DNA of 64,000 nucleotides from an uncultured Bacteroidales bacterium (GTDB lineage Bacteria; Bacteroidota; Bacteroidia; Bacteroidales; WCHB1-69): NCBI GenBank assembly GCA_946186495.1, contig CAMHNQ010000012.1, positions 1 to 64,000 of the forward strand, read 5' to 3'. Shown piece by piece: positions 10,309 to 20,317 of this stretch (position 1 is its first letter; each line of letters starts with the position of its first letter). The notes under the pieces were generated by a model. It saw only the letters and a program-made list of their open reading frames with translations, ran no database searches and was not told where the DNA came from. The position numbers and the translations under genes were made by a program.

Positions 10309-10337
10309 GGTTATTGGTTATTGGTTATTGGTTATTG
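10309..10337. repeat. Heptamer microsatellite (GGTTATT)4
   Basis: Same unit as at 7895. Confidence 0.9.
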
Positions 10338-10395
10338 ATTATTGGGGGTGGTGAGTATTTAAAGTTTAGGGGTAGGTAATTCGGGTAACTTATTG

Positions 10396-10887
10396 TTACT
10401 GTTTGTCATACTTAAGAACTTCGTCGGAGAAGAAATCGAGTTGCACGCCGGCGGCCTTGAACATTTCCTCGGATTCCTGGCCGGCATGGTACTTGTTGGC
10501 GCAGACCACCCTGACGATGCCGCAGTTTATGATGAGCATCGCGCAGGTGCGGCAGGGAGTCATGCGGCAGTAGAGGGTGGCGCCGTTGAGGGAGATGCCC
10601 AACTTGGCGGCCTGGCAGATGGCGTTCTGTTCGGCATGGACCGTCCGCACGCAATGCTGTGTCACGGTGCCGTCCTCATGGACCGTGCGTTTGAGCTGGT
10701 GCCCCACATCGTCGCAGTGCGGCAGCCCCTTGGGGGACCCTACGTAGCCGGTGACCAGTATCTGCCGGTCACGGACCACCACGCAGCCGCTGCGACCACG
10801 GTCACAGGTGGCGCGTTTGCTCACCGTGTCGGCAATTTCCATGAAATATTCGTCCCACGAGGGACGCTGATGATGTAATTCTTCCAT
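10396..10887 (-). CDS. Deoxycytidylate deaminase family protein
   Basis: HAEQNAICQAAKLG and PCRTCAMLIINCGI zinc deaminase motifs. Confidence 0.9.
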   Translation of the reverse strand: MEELHHQRPSWDEYFMEIADTVSKRATCDRGRSGCVVVRDRQILVTGYVGSPKGLPHCDDVGHQLKRTVHEDGTVTQHCVRTVHAEQNAICQAAKLGISLNGATLYCRMTPCRTCAMLIINCGIVRVVCANKYHAGQESEEMFKAAGVQLDFFSDEVLKYDKQ

Positions 10888-10992
10888 ATTCCACTATCTA
10901 AAGAGGGCGCAAAATTACACAATATTTCGGCATGGCGCACCACATGGTGATTTTTCTTAAAAAAATGCGACGGACGAATTATAAAAAAATAC

Positions 10993-11000
10993 TATTTTTG
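10993..11000 (+). promoter_or_regulatory. Putative -7 box TATTTTTG
   Basis: TAnnTTTG 19 bp upstream of the ATG at 11019. Confidence 0.5.
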
Positions 11001-11018
11001 CAGGTTATTTTTTTGGTT

Positions 11019-11582
11019 ATGGAAGAGGAAATTGAAAAATGCATCACCCTGTTGAAAGAGGGCAAAGTGATTCTGTATCCCACTGATACAGTGTGGGGTA
11101 TCGGCTGCGATGCCACCTGCGAGGAGGCCATCACACGAATATACAACATCAAGCGGCGCAACGAGAAAAAGAGCATGATCATCCTGCTGGACTCCATGCA
11201 AAGGCTTCCGATGTATGTCAAGAACATCCCGCTGATTGCTTGGGACCTGCTCTCGCACGTCACCCGGCCGACGACTTTCATCTACCCGAGTGCCTGCAAC
11301 CTGCCCGACAAGCTGATCCACGAGGACGGCACCATCGCCATACGCATCGTGCAGCAGGAGTTCTGCCGCCAGGTAATCAAAGGGCTGGGCAAGCCCATCA
11401 TCTCCACTTCCGCCAACATCGCCGGCGAACCTACCCCGCAGACTTTCGACCACATCTCCCAGGATGTGATCAGGCAGATGGACTATGTGGTCTCCCCCGT
11501 GCAGTCCACTTCCATGGAGTTCAAGCCCTCCCGGCTCATCAAGTTCCTCGACGACTACAATTTCACCATCATCCGCGACTGA
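11019..11582 (+). CDS. L-threonylcarbamoyladenylate synthase (Sua5/YciO/YrdC)
   Basis: GKVILYPTDTVWGIGCDA; PIISTSANIAGEPTP; start chosen at the internal ATG after the -7 box. Confidence 0.93.
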   Translation: MEEEIEKCITLLKEGKVILYPTDTVWGIGCDATCEEAITRIYNIKRRNEKKSMIILLDSMQRLPMYVKNIPLIAWDLLSHVTRPTTFIYPSACNLPDKLIHEDGTIAIRIVQQEFCRQVIKGLGKPIISTSANIAGEPTPQTFDHISQDVIRQMDYVVSPVQSTSMEFKPSRLIKFLDDYNFTIIRD

Positions 11583-11585
11583 GAC

Positions 11586-12053
11586 ATGGGAAAAATCGCC
11601 GTTTACGCCGGGTCGTTCTGCCCTTTCACCAAAGGCCACGAGGACATCGTGAGCAGGGCGGTCCCCCTTTTCGACCGTCTGGTCATCGCCGTCGGGCACA
11701 ACTTCCTGAAAAAGGACGCTTTCTCCGTTGAGCAGCGCCTCCAATGGATCCAGACCCTCTACGCCTCCAATCCGTCTGTCGAGGTGACGGCCTATACCGG
11801 GCTGACCATCGACCTCTGCCGGAAACTCGGGGCCCGGTACCTGGTGCGCGGGCTGCGCAGCTCGCAGGACTTCCTCAAGGAGGAGGAACTCGCGCTGGTG
11901 AACCGCCGCATTGCCCCTGAAGTGGAGACCCTGTTCCTGCTCGCCTCCGACCGTTGGCGTCCTGTCTCCTCCTCCATGGTACGCGAACTTTGGTCCCTCG
12001 GCGCCGACTACACCCCATTCGTCTCATACAAACTCCCTGACTTCCGGCTCTAA
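11586..12053 (+). CDS. coaD: Pantetheine-phosphate adenylyltransferase
   Basis: YAGSFCPFTKGHEDIVSRA; LVRGLRSSQDF; SSSMVREL. Confidence 0.93.
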   Translation: MGKIAVYAGSFCPFTKGHEDIVSRAVPLFDRLVIAVGHNFLKKDAFSVEQRLQWIQTLYASNPSVEVTAYTGLTIDLCRKLGARYLVRGLRSSQDFLKEEELALVNRRIAPEVETLFLLASDRWRPVSSSMVRELWSLGADYTPFVSYKLPDFRL

Positions 12054-13504
12054 TGAGAAAACGTCTTCGACATATCATCCTCGCCTTCGGTTTGTGGACG
12101 GGATGCCCCGTTTTCGGGCAGACACCCGTGACCATCACCGGCACGGCATCCTTCGCCGCCGGGGAGGAGATACGTCTGCTGGTATTCAACGACCTGCTGA
12201 ACGGCATCGCCGAGGTCGTCACCACCGATATCATCGACAAGAACGGCCGCTTCTCCCTGCGATTCGCCACCACGGAAATCCAACTCGCCCAACTGGCCAT
12301 CCGAACCTCCAAGGCCGAGTTCTTCATCGTGCCGGCCAACAGCTACTCGTTCAACATCACGGTTGACAGCATTCTCTACCAGCGAGTCAATCCCGAAAAA
12401 TACGGCGGTTTCCTCCATATCGAGAACCTCCGTCCGGACACCGCCGACCTCAATTACAAAATAAACCGCTTCTCGCAACTCTTCGGGAGCCTCTCCGACG
12501 AGTACGCCTACGACTTGATCTACGGCCACAACCCCGGCATCTTCGACTCCGTCAGGAACCTTGTCGCCGGCCGCTACCACTTCACCTACACCCCGACAAA
12601 CTTCTACCAGTCATACGGCTTCTACACCCTTGGGGAGCTCGACATGCTGCAGTACCGTAAAAAGCCGACACTGATCTACCAGAAATATTTCGACAACGAC
12701 TACATCCTCTACAACAACCCGGCCTACATGTCACTCTTCAACCAATATTACGAAGGTTACCTCTACTACTCCTCATATATCAGCAAGGAATTGCTGGACC
12801 GCACCATCAACGACCAGCCCGACTACCCCACCCTTTTCAACGAAGTTGGGCGCGACCCGAAACTGGCCAACGCGCGCCTCCGCGAACTGGTGATTATCAA
12901 AAACCTGATAGGCTTTCTCGACAACAAGGAGTTCGACCGGGGCAACATCCTAAAACTGCTGGAATACATCCGGACAACGACCTCCTTTGACAAGCACAAG
13001 GATTTAATAACCAGCAAGCTAAACCAACTTTCACGCAACAGGAAGGCTCTGGAAGGGATGGCGTTCCTCAACGCAAAAGGGCACAAGACCACGCTTAAAC
13101 AATACAAGGGTTCGGTCGTCTATTTGCATATCTTCCAGACCGACTGCCTCAACTGTATCAGGGAAATGATGATTATCAAAGAATTGGCCGAAAAATACGA
13201 TGGGAAAGTACAATTCGTCAGTATGTGCATCGATCCCGACAAGGCAGACTACCTGTCGTTCACGAAGAGATACGGCCAGCAGTTCGGATGGCCGGTGCTC
13301 TACTTCGACGAACAGTACGACTGGTTAGTGCAGCTGGGGGTGGAGACACTGCCCGACCACATCCTCTTCAACGCCGACGGGTCTTTGTCGATGCGATATG
13401 CGCCGTCACCCGAGAAGGGGCTTGCCGAATACCTGCAAACCCGGTTCCCGCAGGAGGCCGAAGAGGAAGAGAACCCGATGTTTTACAACAGAAACAAACA
13501 ATAA
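12053..13504 (+). CDS. TlpA/thioredoxin-fold secreted protein
   Basis: Signal peptide; C-terminal YLHIFQTDCLNCIREMMIIKELAEKYDGKVQFVSMCIDPDK with CxxC-like motif. Confidence 0.75.
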   Translation: MRKRLRHIILAFGLWTGCPVFGQTPVTITGTASFAAGEEIRLLVFNDLLNGIAEVVTTDIIDKNGRFSLRFATTEIQLAQLAIRTSKAEFFIVPANSYSFNITVDSILYQRVNPEKYGGFLHIENLRPDTADLNYKINRFSQLFGSLSDEYAYDLIYGHNPGIFDSVRNLVAGRYHFTYTPTNFYQSYGFYTLGELDMLQYRKKPTLIYQKYFDNDYILYNNPAYMSLFNQYYEGYLYYSSYISKELLDRTINDQPDYPTLFNEVGRDPKLANARLRELVIIKNLIGFLDNKEFDRGNILKLLEYIRTTTSFDKHKDLITSKLNQLSRNRKALEGMAFLNAKGHKTTLKQYKGSVVYLHIFQTDCLNCIREMMIIKELAEKYDGKVQFVSMCIDPDKADYLSFTKRYGQQFGWPVLYFDEQYDWLVQLGVETLPDHILFNADGSLSMRYAPSPEKGLAEYLQTRFPQEAEEEENPMFYNRNKQ

Positions 13505-13516
13505 AAAAAGACACAA

Positions 13517-14029
13517 ATGAAAAAGAACATCCTCATCTGCATCTGCATGATGCTCAGCATCAGCCTTTTCGCCCAGGAAGCCAAAGACAGGCACTTGGCG
13601 AAGCTCCCTGCTGTTGACATTCAGGACATCAACGGCAACGTCTTCAACACCAAAGACATTCGGAACGACGGCAAGCCGGTTATCGTGAGCCTGTGGGCCA
13701 CCTGGTGCAAACCATGCATCGCCGAACTGCTTGCTATCGCGGACGAATACGAAGACTGGGTGGAGGAGACCGGCGTGAAGCTGTACGCCATCTCCATCGA
13801 CGACGCCAAGACCTCCGCCCGCGTGGCCCCGTTCGTGAAAGGCAAGAACTGGGAGTACACGGTCCTGCTGGACGTCAACTCCGACTTCAAGCGCGCCATG
13901 AACGTCAACGACGTGCCTTTCATGTGCATCCTGAACGGGGACGGTGAAATCGTGTGGCAGCACACCTCATATGCGCCTGGCAGCGAGGCGGAGGTCTATG
14001 AAATCATCAAATCTTTGGTCAAGAAATAA
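13517..14029 (+). CDS. TlpA family thiol-disulfide oxidoreductase
   Basis: VSLWATWCKPCIAELLAI; signal peptide. Confidence 0.9.
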   Translation: MKKNILICICMMLSISLFAQEAKDRHLAKLPAVDIQDINGNVFNTKDIRNDGKPVIVSLWATWCKPCIAELLAIADEYEDWVEETGVKLYAISIDDAKTSARVAPFVKGKNWEYTVLLDVNSDFKRAMNVNDVPFMCILNGDGEIVWQHTSYAPGSEAEVYEIIKSLVKK

Positions 14030-14049
14030 CATTCACTCAACATAATCGT

Positions 14050-15780
14050 ATGGTTCTCAAGTCTATCAAGCGAGTGTTCCTCGCTTTCACCCTTTTATCG
14101 GGATGTCTTCTCGCCCAGGCGCAGCACCAGATCGGCAACGGCCGCATCAGCGGGGACTTCGGGTTCGACGGCATGTACTACATCCCCGACTCAGTCATCG
14201 GAGCCGAAAAGGTGGACTCCAAGGTGCGCGGCAACGCATTCCTTAATCTATTATATAGTAACGGGGGGTTCTCCGCAGGCGCCAGATACGAGTTCTACAT
14301 GTTCCCTCTCATCGACTTCGAGAAGATCGGCTACCAGGGCCAGGGCATCAAGTACTTCTTCGCCGACTACAAGAACTCCTTCATCCAGGTCACGGCGGGC
14401 AACTATTACGAACAGTTCGGCAACGGCTTGACCCTCAGAGCCTACGAGGACCGTCAGCTTGGGATCGACAACAGCCTGTTAGGCGCACGGGTGAAGGTCA
14501 CCCCCTACAAGGGCATCTATCTCAAGGGAGTGTGGGGAATCGAACGCCGCAATTTCGACTCTTACATCGGCCGGAAAGACTTCGTTCGCGGCGCGGACCT
14601 GGAGCTCTCTTTCGGAGAGATGTTCCCTGTCGTGCAGGAGAAAGGCTTCATCGCCCGGGTCGGCGGCAGCTTTGTGAGCAAGTACCAGCCGGCCACCGCC
14701 CCCATCGACTTCGTCATCTACCCCGGCACGGACACGGCTGCGTTCGCCCAAATCCCGACGGACAAAATCCCAATGAACGTGGCCAACTGGGCCGCCCGCA
14801 TGACATTCGGATACAAGGACTTCCGCCTCGACGGGGAGTACGCCCGCAAAATCAACGACCCGAACATAAGCAACGGATTCATCTTCAAGCCCGGCGAGGC
14901 CCTGTTCCTTTCCGCCACCTACGCCAGGAAAGGCTTCGGCATCGCGGCCTCTTTCATCCGCGCCGACAACATGGAATTCCGCTCCCAGCGTTATGAGAAC
15001 AGCAACTCCCTGCTGATGATCAACAACATCCCGGCCATCAACCGCCAATACTCCTACCAGCTGATCGGCAACTACAGCTACGCCAGCCAGCCCAACAACC
15101 AAATCGGGGCGCAACTGCAAATCAACTACCAAATTCCCAAAAAGACAGCCCTCGGCGGCAAATACGGCACCGACATCACCTTCAACTACTCCCGTTTCCA
15201 TGACATCGACAAACAACCTGTCGAGCAAGCAGTTGACTTCGGCACCATGAGCGGCACCTACGGCTACACCTCCTCTTTCTTCAAGTTCGGCCCCAACCTG
15301 CTCTACCAGGACATCGGCCTGGAAATCAGCCACCGCTTCAACAACAAGAAGTGGAAATGGATCCTGGCCTACAACTACATCACCTATAACCTGGAAATCC
15401 TCCAAGGCCATGCCGGGATGATGCGCGGTCATCTGGTCGCCTCCGACCTCTCCTACAAGATCACCCCGAAACACGCGCTGCGCCTCGAACTGCAAAATCT
15501 CTACACCAAAGACGACGATGGCAGTAGCGCATACACCATGTTGGAGTACTCGTTCAGCCCGAGCTGGTTCGTTTCCATCAGCAACGAATGGAACTACGGC
15601 AACCCGATCAAAAGCCACAGAACGTCCTACTACAACATTGCCTGCGCCTACGTCTGGAACACCACCCGCATCGCCCTCAACTTCGGCAAAACCAAGGAGG
15701 GCATCCTCTGCGTAGGCGGTGTCTGCCGCGCCGTGCCTGCCTCCTTCGGGGCCGGTCTTTCGGTGACGACGTCGTTCTAA
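14050..15780 (+). CDS. DUF6029-like outer membrane protein
   Basis: QHQIGNGRISGDFGFDGMYYIPDSVIG...; beta-barrel-like composition. Confidence 0.65.
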   Translation: MVLKSIKRVFLAFTLLSGCLLAQAQHQIGNGRISGDFGFDGMYYIPDSVIGAEKVDSKVRGNAFLNLLYSNGGFSAGARYEFYMFPLIDFEKIGYQGQGIKYFFADYKNSFIQVTAGNYYEQFGNGLTLRAYEDRQLGIDNSLLGARVKVTPYKGIYLKGVWGIERRNFDSYIGRKDFVRGADLELSFGEMFPVVQEKGFIARVGGSFVSKYQPATAPIDFVIYPGTDTAAFAQIPTDKIPMNVANWAARMTFGYKDFRLDGEYARKINDPNISNGFIFKPGEALFLSATYARKGFGIAASFIRADNMEFRSQRYENSNSLLMINNIPAINRQYSYQLIGNYSYASQPNNQIGAQLQINYQIPKKTALGGKYGTDITFNYSRFHDIDKQPVEQAVDFGTMSGTYGYTSSFFKFGPNLLYQDIGLEISHRFNNKKWKWILAYNYITYNLEILQGHAGMMRGHLVASDLSYKITPKHALRLELQNLYTKDDDGSSAYTMLEYSFSPSWFVSISNEWNYGNPIKSHRTSYYNIACAYVWNTTRIALNFGKTKEGILCVGGVCRAVPASFGAGLSVTTSF

Positions 15781-15814
15781 GGCGACAGGAAACATTGCCC
15801 GTAGCATAGTGAAG

Positions 15815-15857
15815 AATCGAATGTGCATCCTGTGAGGTCCGCATTCGATTTTTTTTG
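15815..15857 (+). terminator. Rho-independent terminator
   Basis: aatcgaatg ... cattcgatt stem followed by T8. Confidence 0.75.
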
Positions 15858-15865
15858 TATCTTTG
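15858..15865 (+). promoter_or_regulatory. Putative -7 box TATCTTTG
   Basis: TAnnTTTG immediately after the terminator T-tract, upstream of 15906. Confidence 0.6.
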
Positions 15866-15905
15866 CATGAGTGTTAACAAACGTTAATTCGGTAACAACT
15901 TATTA

Positions 15906-17528
15906 TTGCTCAACAAGATGACAAAGCATATTTTTGCACATTATAATGAAATTTTCCCGAAATACTGGAACGAGCCGGCCCTGACGGACTACAACGGCAC
16001 AGACAGCTACACGTTCAAGGAGGTGGCCGAAGAGGTCGCCAGGCTGAGAAACTACTTCCAGGCCATGGGCATCCGGCAGGGCGACAAGATTGCGCTCTGC
16101 GGCCGCAACTGCGCCAACTGGGCGGTATCCTATCTGGCGATAGCCTCCTACGGCGCGGTCATCGTGTCTGTGTTGCACGAATTTTCCGGCGAGGACATCG
16201 AAAAGCTGATCAACCATTCCGATGCGCGGATACTCATCGTGGGGCCGTACATCTGGAAGAACATGAAGGCCGACCACATGCCGGGGTTGGAGGCCATCGT
16301 CTCCCTCACCGACTTCTCCCTCATCGCCAGCAAACGCGAGGGCGTGGAAGTATCGAAAGCGCCCCTGGTGGTGGCGCAGAACAACCACATCTTCACCGTC
16401 CGCAGTCTTGACGACCTTCTGCTCATCAACTACACGTCCGGCTCCACCGGCTCCCCGAAAGGAGTGATGCTCACCTACCGGAACGTCTCGGCAAACATTG
16501 ACACCGGGCTGCGGTTCCTGCCTCCGGGAGGGCGGCAGACGGTCGTCTCGATGCTGCCTTTGGCACACATGTACGGGCAATTGGCCGAGTTCCTCTACCC
16601 GCTTGCCGACGGCTGCCACATCCATTTCCTGACCAAGTCCCCCACCCCGACCCTGCTGATGAAGGCCTTCGCGGACGTGAAGCCCTACATCATCGTCACC
16701 GTGCCGTTGGTCATCGAGAAGATCTGCAAGCGGGCGGTGATGCCCGCCTTGGAGAAGCCGGCCGTCCAGCGGCTGATGAAGATCCCGTTGCTACGCAAGT
16801 TCGTTGTCAGCACCATCCACAAAAAGCTGATGAAGGCCTTCGGCGGGCAGCTCAAGTATTTCATCGTGGGTGGAGCAGCCATCAACCCTGAAGTGGAGAA
16901 ACTCCTGCTGGGGGTCAAGTTCCCGCTCATCGTCGGCTACGGCATGACCGAGTGCGGGCCGCTCATCGGCGGCTGCTACGTCAACGAGTTCGTCCCTCGC
17001 TCCGGCGGCCACATCCTGCCCGGCAACGAAATCCGCATCGACTCCAAGGACCCCTACAACGAGGTCGGTGAAATCCTGGTGCACGGCGAGCACGTGATGC
17101 TCGGCTACTACAAAAACGACGAAGCCACCCGCGCCGCATTCACCGACGACGGATGGCTCCGCACCGGCGACCTCGGCCTGATTGACAAGAAACAGAACAT
17201 CTTCATCAAAGGGCGCAACAAGACCATGATCCTCGGCTCCTCCGGCCAGAACATCTACCCAGAAGAGATCGAGGGCAAGCTCAACGACATGGAGGGGGTG
17301 GTCGAATCTGTGGTGGTCGAACGCGAGGGCAAGCTCATCGCGCTGGTCTTCCCCGACTACGAGGGCGAACTCCGCTTCCGGCAGACCCTCCCCGAACTGA
17401 TGAAGGAGAACCTCCAGAAACTTAACGAAAGACTCCCGAAATACGCGCAGATCTTCAAGATAGAGCTGAAAAAGGACGAATTCGAGAAGACCCCGAAACG
17501 GTCCATCAAACGTTTTCTGTACAAGTAG
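15906..17528 (+). CDS. AMP-binding long-chain acyl-CoA synthetase family protein
   Basis: INYTSGSTGSPKGVMLTYRN; GYGMTECGPLIG; GWLRTGDLG. Confidence 0.92.
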   Translation: MLNKMTKHIFAHYNEIFPKYWNEPALTDYNGTDSYTFKEVAEEVARLRNYFQAMGIRQGDKIALCGRNCANWAVSYLAIASYGAVIVSVLHEFSGEDIEKLINHSDARILIVGPYIWKNMKADHMPGLEAIVSLTDFSLIASKREGVEVSKAPLVVAQNNHIFTVRSLDDLLLINYTSGSTGSPKGVMLTYRNVSANIDTGLRFLPPGGRQTVVSMLPLAHMYGQLAEFLYPLADGCHIHFLTKSPTPTLLMKAFADVKPYIIVTVPLVIEKICKRAVMPALEKPAVQRLMKIPLLRKFVVSTIHKKLMKAFGGQLKYFIVGGAAINPEVEKLLLGVKFPLIVGYGMTECGPLIGGCYVNEFVPRSGGHILPGNEIRIDSKDPYNEVGEILVHGEHVMLGYYKNDEATRAAFTDDGWLRTGDLGLIDKKQNIFIKGRNKTMILGSSGQNIYPEEIEGKLNDMEGVVESVVVEREGKLIALVFPDYEGELRFRQTLPELMKENLQKLNERLPKYAQIFKIELKKDEFEKTPKRSIKRFLYK

Positions 17529-17571
17529 CTTCCCTGTACAGCTTGTTCAGGGAAATTCATGAATGCCATAT

Positions 17572-17714
17572 TTCTCACCCATTGTTTGTTGAAGTAGAAA
17601 ATCGCAAAAATAGGTGAAACATATGAGAAAAGCAAGTCGTTGCTAATTTACTTACTAACAATGACTTGCTGATTTATCAACAGTTAAAATTGAAGTTGGT
17701 TTACGGAATTAAAG
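17572..17714 (+). repeat. Dispersed ~145 bp repeat, copy 2
   Basis: Collinear with 628-772; hairpin gcaagtcgttgctaa / ctaacaatgacttgc. Confidence 0.75.
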
Positions 17715-17960
17715 ATGAGCAAAAAACGAAAAAAAAGCGTCAAGCCGAAACCACGCCGAAGAAAAACGTATGCTCAGAAGCACCCTCTGGCCAATAGCGC
17801 GGCCTCTTCACCTCAAGAGGCAGAGAATGCGTGGTCAAGGATAATCTTTATAATCATTTTGATTGTCGCCATTGTTGGCCTATTGCTTTGCTTGATTCAA
17901 GGTGGCGGGAACACTTATGATTCCTATCCAGGAATGCCGTTTGGTATATCGTCAAAATAA
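17715..17960 (+). CDS. Small basic single-TM protein
   Basis: KKRKKSVKPKPRRRK then IIFIIILIVAIVGLLLCLI; directly follows repeat copy 2. Confidence 0.5.
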   Translation: MSKKRKKSVKPKPRRRKTYAQKHPLANSAASSPQEAENAWSRIIFIIILIVAIVGLLLCLIQGGGNTYDSYPGMPFGISSK

Positions 17961-17983
17961 TTAATTTCGAAAATCTTCCATAA

Positions 17984-18028
17984 TTGAAAAATTCCTATCT
18001 TCGCGCCATGAACCGCACCGCCACATAC
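17984..18028 (+). repeat. RHS-tail 'head' repeat, copy 1 (diverged)
   Basis: cctatcttcgcgccatgaaccgcaccgccacata shared with copies at 19508 and 21839. Confidence 0.85.
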
Positions 18029-18916
18029 CCGCCAAAATCCTCCCGTCCCTACATGGGGGGTTACCGGCACTTCTTCAACGGGCAGGAGGGCGACGGAGAG
18101 GTCTATGGGTCAGGCGGTTTGGCGGGGTATGAGTTCCGGCAGTATGACACGAGACTGGGACGTTGGTGGAACGTTGACCCCGTTTTCAAGGAGTACGAGA
18201 GCCCGTATGCGTGCTTCGCAGGGAACCCGGTGTGGTTTGCGGATCCGAAGGGAGATACGGTCATCGTGTATAACAATGATAGGGTTACGAAAAAATACAT
18301 AAAACGATATTTCAAGGAACATTTTGGAAGTTCGAAAATGTTCTGTTTTTCAAGCAATGGAATGCTTTTAGTAAAACAGAAAGAATTTGATCTGTTTTTT
18401 GACAATGCAAACCCTCAACAACAAATGCTATTAAGTGGACTACTTGTCGAAGCAATATCAACAACGACGAAAGTGCGAGTTTTAATAACTAAAACAAACC
18501 CAAATGTATGTTTTAGTAGGCAACCAATTGTTGGTTATGATGACAATGGGAATCCTACATACGGTGAAAAAGAACAATCTTTCATTTACACGCAATATTA
18601 TGGCGGTGGAGCTACTTCACGTGACCCAAAATTTGGGTATATCATAGGAATCTGCGACAAAGTAGCTAACGAGACACTTTGCTCTTCTGAATTAAACATA
18701 TTTGGAGTGCCCCACAATGAAGTTTTATATAATATTGAGACGGGAAGTGCCAGTTCCGCTTTCTTTCACGAATTGTTGGATGAGTTCTTGGATTATTACG
18801 TAAAGAGAATAATCACTCCTGAATCATTACCGACAGAAGAAGTTCAGTATCAAAATGCCGCTTTAGAGAACAAGAAATTACCTAAAAGAGACGGAAAAGA
18901 TCATGAAAGATTATAA
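18008..18916 (+). CDS. Orphan RHS-repeat core C-terminal protein with variable toxin-like domain
   Basis: YRHFFNGQEGDGEVYGSGGLAGYEFRQYDTRLGRWWNVDPVFKEYESPYACFAGNPVWFADPKGD core, then divergent AT-rich tail with FFHELLDEFLDYY. Confidence 0.8.
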   Translation: MNRTATYPPKSSRPYMGGYRHFFNGQEGDGEVYGSGGLAGYEFRQYDTRLGRWWNVDPVFKEYESPYACFAGNPVWFADPKGDTVIVYNNDRVTKKYIKRYFKEHFGSSKMFCFSSNGMLLVKQKEFDLFFDNANPQQQMLLSGLLVEAISTTTKVRVLITKTNPNVCFSRQPIVGYDDNGNPTYGEKEQSFIYTQYYGGGATSRDPKFGYIIGICDKVANETLCSSELNIFGVPHNEVLYNIETGSASSAFFHELLDEFLDYYVKRIITPESLPTEEVQYQNAALENKKLPKRDGKDHERL

Positions 18917-19436
18917 AAAAATATTATTTGTAGCTGCCGTTATCACGTTGTCTGTTCTCCCAAACTTGAATGCTCAAGACGAGTACATATTAGTTTTCAG
19001 AAATGTTGACAAAGCAACTTTTTGGTTGCCTATAAAGATCCCTCATCTCTCTTGTCGGGATTCCATAAATGATGAGTTGAGGTCTCGTATTAGGAATAAA
19101 ATAGATAGTTGCACAATACGAAAAGACACCCTTACTGTTTATTTTAATCCTGTGGGCCTAACCGTTTATTTAGACACTACTACTGCTCATTTCTATTTTG
19201 AACTAAGAGGAATGACAAATTTAAAACGTAATTTTTCCCTTTCCGTACCATCGTGTTGCACTATGCCATGTGATAGCATCAATACAATTGTGGTTGAGTC
19301 TTTTGTTACCCGATACACATTTGCAAAGAGAGGGAAGAGACGATACTTTTATGTTGGAGCGAAAAATATAGATATTGGTCTGGATTATATTAAAAAGCAC
19401 CAATTCAAAGTGGAATATACTTCTATCCGTTCATGA
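18903..19436 (+). CDS. Exported hypothetical protein, candidate cognate immunity protein
   Basis: Signal peptide MKDYKKILFVAAVITLSVLPNLNAQ; start overlaps the RHS gene 3' end by 14 nt. Confidence 0.6.
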   Translation: MKDYKKILFVAAVITLSVLPNLNAQDEYILVFRNVDKATFWLPIKIPHLSCRDSINDELRSRIRNKIDSCTIRKDTLTVYFNPVGLTVYLDTTTAHFYFELRGMTNLKRNFSLSVPSCCTMPCDSINTIVVESFVTRYTFAKRGKRRYFYVGAKNIDIGLDYIKKHQFKVEYTSIRS

Positions 19437-19507
19437 TACATAACTCGGAATGTTGTCCCAAGTTGTCCCTGTTGTCGTAAAAAAATATATCTTAATTGTC
19501 GCTCCAA

Positions 19508-19557
19508 CCCGAAAAAAACCTATCTTCGCGCCATGATCCGCACCGCCACATATAGAC
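19508..19557 (+). repeat. RHS-tail 'head' repeat, copy 2
   Basis: 49/50 identical to 21839-21888. Confidence 0.95.
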
Positions 19558-19566
19558 AAAAAAGTG

Positions 19567-19574
19567 TATCTTTG
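19567..19574 (+). promoter_or_regulatory. Putative -7 box TATCTTTG
   Basis: TAnnTTTG upstream of 19611. Confidence 0.55.
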
Positions 19575-19610
19575 CCGAACTTAAGAAACGATTGAAATTG
19601 AGAGAATAAA

Positions 19611-19835
19611 ATGGAGAAAAAGCAACGTGACATATCGTATTTTTTGTCGTTTTGCGTGGAACAGTACAAGCACGCCAAAAAGTTGACGGGAAGGGAGGCA
19701 GTGGCACGGCTCGACCGATACGGTGTGCTTGATTATTTGGCTGAGAACTATGAGATACTGCACACTCAAAGCCATCAATGGATATTGGAAGATATTGACG
19801 AATTCATTCACATCAGACAAAAGCAGGCGTTATGA
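19611..19835 (+). CDS. DUF3791-like small protein
   Basis: DISYFLSFCVEQYKHAKKLTGREAVARLDRYGVLDYLAENYEILHTQSHQWILEDIDEFI. Confidence 0.8.
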   Translation: MEKKQRDISYFLSFCVEQYKHAKKLTGREAVARLDRYGVLDYLAENYEILHTQSHQWILEDIDEFIHIRQKQAL

Positions 19836-20317
19836 CACTTTATCACGGGAGCTTGGAACAAGTTACGGCGCCGGAAATCAGGGTGCCGAACCGCACCTTG
19901 GATTATGGGGCGGGTTTTTATGCCACCACCTCATTCAAACAGGCGGAAGAATGGGTCCGCCGCCGTATGAGGGAGACGTTGTCGGACAAGGGATACGTGA
20001 ACGAATATGCCTTGGACACAGAATTGCTGGATCTCCTGAACTGCCTGTTCTTCGATTCCCCGACTGAGGATTGGCTCGACTTCGTGATGAGAAACCGCAC
20101 CGAAAGAAATTTCACCCACGACTACGATGTCGTTTACGGCCCCGTGGCCAACGACAAAGTCTATGCCGCGTTTGCACTTTATGAAGGCGGGCTGCTGAAC
20201 AAACAAAACCTGATTGCAGAGTTGCGAACCTACAAGTTAGTGGACCAGTACTTGTTCCATACGCCCAAAGCTTTGGAAACCATCACATTCATCAAAGCAA
20301 AAGAAATACTGTTATGA
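19832..20317 (+). CDS. DUF3990 protein (predicted ADP-ribosyltransferase-like fold)
   Basis: LYHGSLEQVTAPEIRVPNRTLDYGAGFYATTSFKQAEEW...HDYDVVYGPVANDKVY...DQYLFHTPKALETITF; ATGA overlap with upstream gene. Confidence 0.85.
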   Translation: MTLYHGSLEQVTAPEIRVPNRTLDYGAGFYATTSFKQAEEWVRRRMRETLSDKGYVNEYALDTELLDLLNCLFFDSPTEDWLDFVMRNRTERNFTHDYDVVYGPVANDKVYAAFALYEGGLLNKQNLIAELRTYKLVDQYLFHTPKALETITFIKAKEILL

